A stretch of 64,000 bases of DNA from Dactylonectria macrodidyma (taxonomy: Eukaryota > Ascomycota > Sordariomycetes > Hypocreales > Nectriaceae): the NCBI GenBank assembly GCA_020744425.1, contig JAGMUV010000017.1, positions 186,001-250,000 of the forward strand. Direction: 5' to 3'. Shown piece after piece: positions 57,700 to 64,000 of the stretch; the stretch's first letter is position 1; every line of letters starts with the position of its first letter. Under the pieces are notes generated by a model. It made no database searches, was not told where the DNA came from, and saw only the letters and a list, made by a program, of their open reading frames with translations. The position numbers were made by a program, and so were the translations under genes.

Positions 57700-59227
57700 A
57701 CGATGCGTCTTCCTCATCTCGTACATCAAGCGGACTCCGCGTCTCTTTGAGGCTGTCGTTGATGTTACCAACGGAAGGCAAGCTCGTTTCGCTACAGGAT
57801 ACCGACCCCGCGGAGCCTGAGTACGACCATCGTCTGCAGAAGAACCCGCCGCGCACCACGATGAAGCCATACAATATCATCCAGCCAGAGGGTGCCTCTT
57901 TCACAGTCAAGAGACATCTTATTGGATGAGAGAAGTGGCGCTTCCGGGTCGGCTTTAACTGGCGTGAGGGTAAGTTTACCAGCAGTCGAGCTAGTTTGAC
58001 CGGATCATTAACTCAAATCGATACAGGCATTACTCTTCACGATATTCACTTTATGGGCCGAAGCACCGTCTATCAGCTTTCTCTTTTGGAGATGTTTGTG
58101 CCGTACGGAGACCCTCGCGGCCCGATTTACCGCAAGGGTGCCTTTGATCTGAGAAATGTCGGCGCTGGCGTGACTGCCAACAACCTTCAGCGTAAGCCTG
58201 CGAATAGTTTGTGTCATCACAGTTTGCTGACAGCCATTAATTAGTGGGATGCGACTGCTTGGGTACAATCAAGTATATTAGCGGCCACGTTGTTGCGGCT
58301 GATGGCACTCCTGCCCCTCGACCTAATGCCATTTGCATCCATGAAATCGATAACGGCATCCAGTGGAAGCACACTAACCACCGAACTGGCAAGGCTACCG
58401 TCATGAGAAAAAGGCAGCTCGTGTTGCAGCAAATTATCACCGTAGCTAACTATGAGTACATCTTTGCCTGGATTTTCGACCAGTCTGGCGAGATTTCTTT
58501 CGAGACTCTAGCCACTGGCATTCTCTCGACCCAGCCGATAGATAAAGAATCTAACGTGCCCTGGGGTACCCGAGTCGCCGATGGAGTCATGGCTCCATAT
58601 CATCAGCACTTGTTCAATGTCCACATCGACCCTGCTATCGACGGCCACAAGAACTCTTTCGTCTACCCAGACTCGGTCCAGATGCCTTGGGACGAGAAGC
58701 TGAACACCCTCGGCACCGGCTATGTCAGTAAGGAATCTACAGTTAACTGAGGCGGACCCATCGAAGATAGTCTCTACGACGATCGCGTCTTCAAGATTGC
58801 CAACCCCGGCGTTGAGAACCCAGTGTCTAGGACTCCTGTTGGATACAAGCTGGTCCCAATTCGCTCCCAGATGCTTCTTGCTTAGCCCGGCTCCTGGCAC
58901 TGGCGACGATCGGAACTTGCCGAGTCGCCCATGTGGGTTACCAAGTACAAGGATCGTCAGCTCTTCCCAGCTGGAGATTACACAAACCAGTCAATCGGCG
59001 GCCATGGCATTAAATCGTGGGTCAAGGACCGTGACTGCGTTGTCGGCGATGATATTGTTATCTGGCACACTTTCGGATTTACCCGCAACCCCAGAGTGGT
59101 AGACTTCCCCGTTATGCCGGCTGAGATCGCTCAGTTTCATCTGAAGCCGTATAACTTCTGCCAGTATAACCCGACCAATGATGTGCCACAGTCGAACCAG
59201 GCGTTCAACAAGAACACCCTCTACTAG
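57700..59227 (+). pseudogene. copper amine oxidase pseudogene
   Basis: Readable in order: PRLFEAVVDVTN (end of an N-terminal domain), then after a frameshift KPYNIIQPEGASFTV, EKWRFRVGFNWREG, SLLEMFVPYGDPRGP, LGCDCLG, HEIDNGIQWKHTNHR, TVANYEYIF with the Tyr that would become topaquinone, the HQHLF copper-ligand pair, and the C-terminus YNPTNDVPQSNQAFNK. The usual N-terminus is missing, and a large part between the N domain and the catalytic domain is deleted near 57790. Stops interrupt it: TGA before EKWRF (expected TGG), TGA at 58748-58750 and TAG at about 58883 (expected CAG). Introns near 57970 and 58192 look intact. Not functional. Confidence 0.88.
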
Positions 59228-59743
59228 GATGCTATTCCACACAGGACTAACGGAGAGAGCGAAACAGGGAGCAAGAGCAACGGAGAAATCGGGGCGAATG
59301 GAGCATCTTGCTGTAGCAAGGATTAAAATTGTTGAATAATTCTTATGAAATAAATACATTCTTACGCGTTGAATAACTGGAAGTCCGAGCGATACTGTGC
59401 TTCTTAAACATTGATGCTTTTCAGCACCCAATTTGCCCACGTGCTGGCTAGGGTGCAAAAAGGAACATGGAACTCCGGAGGTCCAGATGATTGTCATTGA
59501 GGCTGTACAACCCCGGTCCCGCGAGTCAAGACCCGTGGTCGGCTGGTCGTTGTTGATCAAAACCTTTGATTCCCAAGGCCAGGGCGACTTCCTAGCGCTG
59601 TAGCAAAAATCATTGTTGATTTTATCTGAAGTTTTGACTCAGGGTTGTGACTGGAGGTGTTTGACGCTCTGCAGAAGAGAACCAGGAGAAATGGCTGCTC
59701 TAGAGATTCCTCTACGAGAAATCTCATCAGGCCATAAAACTAT
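59228..59743. other. intergenic between convergent units
   Basis: No gene seen. Confidence 0.4.
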
Positions 59744-61527
59744 TTATAAGACGTGCTTAAACAGCGGGGACCTATCTCCCATCTCAAACAACTCCTCCTC
59801 GGTGTACTTAGCCTTCGCCTCGTCTGCAATCTTCGCCTTCCGTGCATTCTCCATCTTGTAGCTTATCTCGAGCAGGATAGCAACAATCAATCCAGTTGCA
59901 CCAAATGCCAGACTGAGACCGAAGCCTGTGTAGTACTTCGGCTTCTCCTTCTCGAGATACATGAAACTACCCACGATACCGCCAATGTTGCCAACGCAGT
60001 TCATGAGAGCGATACCAATTGCTCGTCGGGAAGCAGGAGCGATGTTGTTCGCGTTCCAAGAGGCTGCTGCTGCTTGAATTGGGTAGATTCCGATGACAGC
60101 GAGAACCACGGAGAAGTAAGCTACGCCTTTCTTTGCCTCCAGCGCTCCATTTAGGGAGATGAGAATAGAATAGGCGATGGCGACGATTGCCATTGGGGTG
60201 ACCACAAACGGCATTCTCCAGAAGAAGCGATCCGAGATTTTGGCAAAGGTAATAGCTGAGATCGCCGCAGCAACGTACGGAGGAGCGGAAGTAAGCTGGG
60301 CGTTGGTGTTGCTGAAGCCCATAGCTTTGGTGATGGTTGGAAGTGTGAACTTGATGCCTGTGTCGTGTGAGTCAGTTCAGGGGTGAATGGCCGTCTCCAG
60401 CGGGCAGACATACCATAAGAAAGGGCCGACTGGCATATCAGGAAGTAGGCCTGCACATAGATTCTCCAGTTTGTGAGCACCATCTTGATATCCTTCCACC
60501 TAACGCTGCTTTCCTCGCGGTATCCTCCTCCTTGCTTGATGAACATGGACAGCTCCAAGTAACGGATCTCTTCAGGCTCCAACCAGCGCGTGGATAGTGC
60601 GGGAGTGTCGATTAGAAGGAAGAAACACGCGACGCCCAAGACGACGGTGGCGAGGCCTTCGAGAAGGAAAATCCAACGCCAGCCCTCTAGTCCACCAACG
60701 CCGTCCATCTCGGCGATGCCAGCGGCCAACAGGCCGGAAAAGGCACCAGACATGGCGCTTGCGCAGTAAAAGTATGAGATTCGAACCGACAAGTCTTTGG
60801 GCATGTACCAGTACGAGCAGAGATAGATGGCTCCGGGGAAAAAACCGGCCCTGTAATGCAATCAATATGTTAGCCGAGGAAGCCATGAGACCATCATCGG
60901 GACAAAACTGACTCGAAAATACCGAGTAGCACTCGAGTAGTCATTAGACCAGCAAAGTTCTGAACCAACCCCGTGCAGGTCATGACAATACCCCAGCATA
61001 CGGTAAGGATGCCGAGGTACATGGATGGACGCTTGAATTTTTTCAGAAGAATGTTGCTCGGAATTTCAAATAAGACGTAGGGGATAAAGACTGCAATGAC
61101 AGATGTCAGCATTTTCTCCATAAGATCGACGAGCATCACTCACAGATAGACAGGACAGTGTTATACTGCACTCCAGTCATGCCCAAGTCGTCGACCATGC
61201 CCTCAATTTTAGCATTGCCGATGTTGGCTCGATCGATATGGCAGATCAAGTACAAAAGTGCCAGCATTGGGACAAGTCGAACATCCACCTTGGTGGGCCA
61301 TCAGTTGCTGCAGGCTTGTTTGCGAGGGACTTAAGATTGCTCACCTTGTGAAAGACCTTCTTTCGCTTCTCCTCTGGGAAGTTAGTGTAAAACTCAGCAT
61401 CCTGAGGATCTAAACCGAAGACACGAAAGGAATCGATGTCGATGGCCTTAGGCGCACTCTCGAGATGCGAAGCCTGGCGGTCGAGAATGTTGGAGTCATT
61501 CTTTTCGATGGAGGTCCTGGACGCCAT
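59744..61527 (-). CDS. MFS transporter, Dal5/anion:cation symporter family
   Basis: Five exons (61345-61527, 61144-61288, 60913-61090, 60414-60850, 59744-60357) join in frame to 518 residues. Signatures of the allantoate-permease (ACS) family: HIDRANIGNAKIEGM in helix 1, YVLFEIPSNILLKKF, a helix with LGIFEAGFFPGAIYL, the GGLEGWRWIFLLEG motif and, late, NCVGNIGGIVGSF. About twelve membrane helices are expected. Such symporters bring in carboxylates, vitamins or amide compounds with protons; the substrate cannot be told. All introns have GT-AG ends. It lies beside an amine oxidase relic and may once have worked with it in nitrogen scavenging, but that is inference. Confidence 0.92.
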
Positions 61528-62387
61528 GCTGGGCGGGAGTACGTCGAAACAATGTGCTGGGAGTCTTCAAAGTACAGACCCTGAAGGAGAGTTGCTATGC
61601 GACAACTCCAGGACGACCTTTGGCGGGAAAACAGGAGATAATATACTCAGATCATGGTCTGTCATGGCTCCAAACAACTTGAAATGAGCCCTGTATTACC
61701 CCAGAGAACCCCAGACTGGGGCAACATTCCAAGTGGGCCTTTCATACTAAGTGCGGGGTTGGTGGTATCACGGAACGGAAATGCAGAGGGGGACGTCATG
61801 ATTTAGACTGATGAAACGGATAACCAGCATCCAATGAGATGGTTATCCGCTGCACTATCCCGCGTGCGTGACAAAGGTAGCGTTGCATCGAATGATCCGA
61901 GGAGGTCCACGTGTCCGGAAATTTTTCGGTCTTCGAAGACATTGTGTAGATCACGGAAATAGCACGACAGATATCTGGTGAGGGTAGGATTGTCGGAAAC
62001 TCGTATTCATAAACTACTCCGTAGAGGTCGGATGGGCAATACGGTAGCATGGGTACCCTTTTCCGTCTATCAATATCCGTTACTTTTGCCTTTATTAATA
62101 CCCTCCTAACTCGTTCAGCTTGCAGCATTAAGTCGACACTTCCGACATCCAGGGTTTTCAGTATTGGCATCGACCTTCAATTTCACGTCGATCATATAGT
62201 CGAGATCGCCAAGTCCTTGGGATAAAATGCATCAGGACAGAGCAGCAGTGTGAGATACGACAATCACGCAGTGGGATGTGACCTAGTTGCCAGGCTATTT
62301 TGCCCGGGTTTTGGAACGCGGACGCTCGTGTGACAATTCCAATCCCGGCCGTGCATTGCTCAACATTTCCTCCGTACTAATAGTGGC
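61528..62387. other. intergenic with one doubtful frame
   Basis: A minus-strand frame at 61796-62170 (124 codons) has no recognisable domain and no promoter support. Confidence 0.3.
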
Positions 62388-63296
62388 TTAATTCCAGGAA
62401 CCATAGTTCTCATCCCTGATCTCGCACATGCTCCGTATCTCTTCTTCACTTCCAAAAAGAAGGCTCACGAAAACACGATGAAGGCCAGTCGAATCTGGTT
62501 CAGAATGCACGGGTGAATCATGTTGGCCCCAGCTGAACCGAATAATTTGCCCGAGCTCGACCGCATCCTCCGGATACTCTGCTAGTTTCTTCGCAAGCCC
62601 AGGATCAGGGCCATTCTGGTCCCAAGGCTCCCCAGTCTCCGACAGCGTCTCCAATACTGCGTTAACAGCCGGGTTTGTTGCCATAACCCTAGTCGATGGG
62701 CCGAGAATTGTAAAGGCGTATTTAGAATGCGGCAGCTTAGGCTCAGAGCAAGCGCAGTCAAACATGCGACCGTCCGTATGCCATCGCGGCACAACCCATG
62801 AATCTGTTGGTAGTGTCATGCGAATGCACAGCCAGCAGGAGTGTGCTTTTTGAACTTTGGAGTTCGTGGTTGCGACTCCACCTGTGTAATCCTCCCAGGC
62901 CAGAGCTAAGAATCTGTGCAAGGCTTGTGTCAGAAGCTCTTCGTTCGCGTCCGAGTTTGAGCTAATGAGGCTGGCGGCCTGCGTGGCAAGCAGGTGAGCC
63001 TCAAAAGGGCCGTAAAACCCGCCGTCACGATTTTTGTCGATGGATGACACAATTCCAGGCTGTAAAGGCTCGTGCGGGAAGATTGCCAATGGTGCTGGTC
63101 GAGTCGCAGATGCTCGTTCAGATTCACCAAGAATCACTCGCTCATGACCCATAGTTACTGAGCAGTAGAAGCAGAGGAGAGGGCGGCTTCGTGATTTCTG
63201 TACGGGCCTAGATGACTGAGTGTTCTGCTCACAGAGTCTGCTCACAGAGTGCGTGAGAACGAAAATTGCGACGGTGCCTTCAGAAAAGAAAGGCAC
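62388..63296 (-). CDS. hypothetical protein with HxD motif, 2OG-oxygenase-like
   Basis: Intronless, up to 302 residues; a start at Met49 (MGHERVIL) is also plausible and would remove a poorly conserved N-terminus. A WHTDGRMF motif (H173, D175) is followed by ILGPSTRVMATN, IIRFSWGQHDSPVHSEPD (H264) and LHRVFVSLLFG (R274). HxD, a distal His and a following Arg are the metal and co-substrate ligands of Fe(II)/2-oxoglutarate dioxygenases, so a related fold is possible, but overall similarity to a named family is not evident to me. No signal peptide in the shorter form. Confidence 0.6.
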   Translation of the reverse strand: MPFFSEGTVAIFVLTHSVSRLCEQNTQSSRPVQKSRSRPLLCFYCSVTMGHERVILGESERASATRPAPLAIFPHEPLQPGIVSSIDKNRDGGFYGPFEAHLLATQAASLISSNSDANEELLTQALHRFLALAWEDYTGGVATTNSKVQKAHSCWLCIRMTLPTDSWVVPRWHTDGRMFDCACSEPKLPHSKYAFTILGPSTRVMATNPAVNAVLETLSETGEPWDQNGPDPGLAKKLAEYPEDAVELGQIIRFSWGQHDSPVHSEPDSTGLHRVFVSLLFGSEEEIRSMCEIRDENYGSWN

Positions 63297-63753
63297 GAGA
63301 AGCTAAGAGGGCAGCCGCCGGCTGAGTCACACCCCGGATAGATACCCCACAATCGTCACTCCACTTAATCACTTGATCCAACACTTGATAAGAGACTATT
63401 ATTGGGCATGCTTTCAGCGCTAATTCTCATTTGACCGCTGCTGCAGATTTACTTGCTTAGACTTACACAATACAATTTTAAGCTTCCTAGCTCGAAGGAA
63501 ACAGAAAGGCTTGATCTTTCGCAACTATGGAAGCCATGGGTGTTAAAATGCTTCGTTTGTGAAGAAAACTGGTTTTTTTACTTGACTTCGTAGCAGCAGC
63601 AACGCACCCTCGATAGAGCGGACAGTCCTATACTAGTACAGTACAGCTTCTGGCAAAAAGGTTGCTAGCCTCCTAGAAGACTAAATATTTAACCTCAACA
63701 TTCTTCAAATACAGACTTGCAGCAGTGTTCATTCTCTCCCTCATCTCCATCCC
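63297..63753. other. intergenic
   Basis: Upstream of the HxD gene and downstream of the CBM20 gene; no gene. Confidence 0.4.
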
Positions 63754-64000
63754 TTAACGCCAACTGCTACCTAGCGCAATGGTCTTCTGACAACTGGTGG
63801 GAACAGTGTACGAACGGTTAGGATCGCTCTCCCAACTAACCACTCCGTTCGATTTAACGTTCACAAACTTGTACTGAAACGTAGTTCCAGCAGGCAAGGA
63901 TACTGTATACGTCCACAAGGGGTTCGCCGTGGTGTACTGAGCAGCAGACAAGGCCGGAGCAGACGAAGTATCCCAGTTGCCGAGTTGGGAGATAGAGCCA
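63754..64000 (-). CDS. starch-binding (CBM20) C-terminus of an amylolytic enzyme, partial
   Basis: The gene enters from the right edge; only the last 81 residues are seen, ending at a TAA at 63754-63756. GSISQLGNWD, NPLWTYTVSLPAGTTFQYKF and VSWESDPNRSYTVP are the core of a CBM20 starch-binding domain with its conserved Trp residues. In Aspergillus this domain closes glucoamylase and some alpha-amylases or polysaccharide monooxygenases; the catalytic part is outside the window, so the enzyme cannot be named. Confidence 0.92.
   Translation of the reverse strand, partial: GSISQLGNWDTSSAPALSAAQYTTANPLWTYTVSLPAGTTFQYKFVNVKSNGVVSWESDPNRSYTVPTSCQKTIALGSSWR

Noticed and set aside
61796..62170. 124-codon minus-strand frame
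   Set aside because: No family resemblance, and it lies in a promoter-like intergenic region; evidence too weak for a gene.

Overview
The window looks like nuclear DNA of a filamentous ascomycete, probably a Eurotiomycetes species (Aspergillus/Penicillium type). This is inferred from GT-AG introns of about 45-100 bp with CTAAC-like branch points, Zn2Cys6 regulators with a fungal middle-homology region, a HET-domain gene, a CBM20 enzyme, a Dal5-type transporter and a small cysteine-rich secreted protein. Gene density is low: about 14 apparently intact genes, at least eight gene or transposon relics, and long gene-poor stretches. Several relics carry premature stops explained by C:G to T:A changes, and AT-rich blocks flank dead elements. 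Both suggest repeat-induced-point-mutation-like decay in an accessory, possibly subtelomeric, region.

Layout. 1-14.5 kb: LINE ORF1 relic, a frameshifted Ser/Gly-rich surface-protein gene, a three-exon gene built from a duplicated exon (8.3-9.5 kb), a bHLH-like reading frame (11.9-12.3 kb) and a solo LTR. 15-23 kb: a methyltransferase, a large HET-domain gene, a five-exon Zn2Cys6 regulator and a small gene transcribed away from it. 23-33 kb: repeat graveyard with AT-rich blocks, a defensin-like secreted peptide gene (26.8 kb), a MITE, a TPR relic, a second solo LTR of the same family, a Tc1-type transposase relic and a dead GH3 glycosidase. 34-43 kb: a single-pass wall-sensor-like membrane protein, an unknown gene, a dead AIG1-like GTPase with a foldback element at its 3' part, an RGS-domain protein and a six-exon Zn2Cys6 regulator. 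45-52 kb: second MITE copy, a multi-span membrane protein, a Baeyer-Villiger-type monooxygenase and an inverted-repeat block. 54-64 kb: a small secreted Ala-rich protein whose model needs a GC-AG intron, a degenerate copy of the bHLH segment, a dead copper amine oxidase, an intact Dal5-type transporter, an HxD-motif protein and, at the right edge, the 3' end of a CBM20 starch-acting enzyme.

No complete secondary-metabolite cluster is visible. The methyltransferase, monooxygenase and Zn2Cys6 genes are scattered and have no backbone synthase in the window. HET, TPR-type and AIG1-like genes are families linked to fungal self/non-self recognition; two of the three are dead here. The most interesting items are the candidate defensin-like peptide, the exon-duplication gene, the two bHLH-like copies, and the MITE and LTR families with intact termini.
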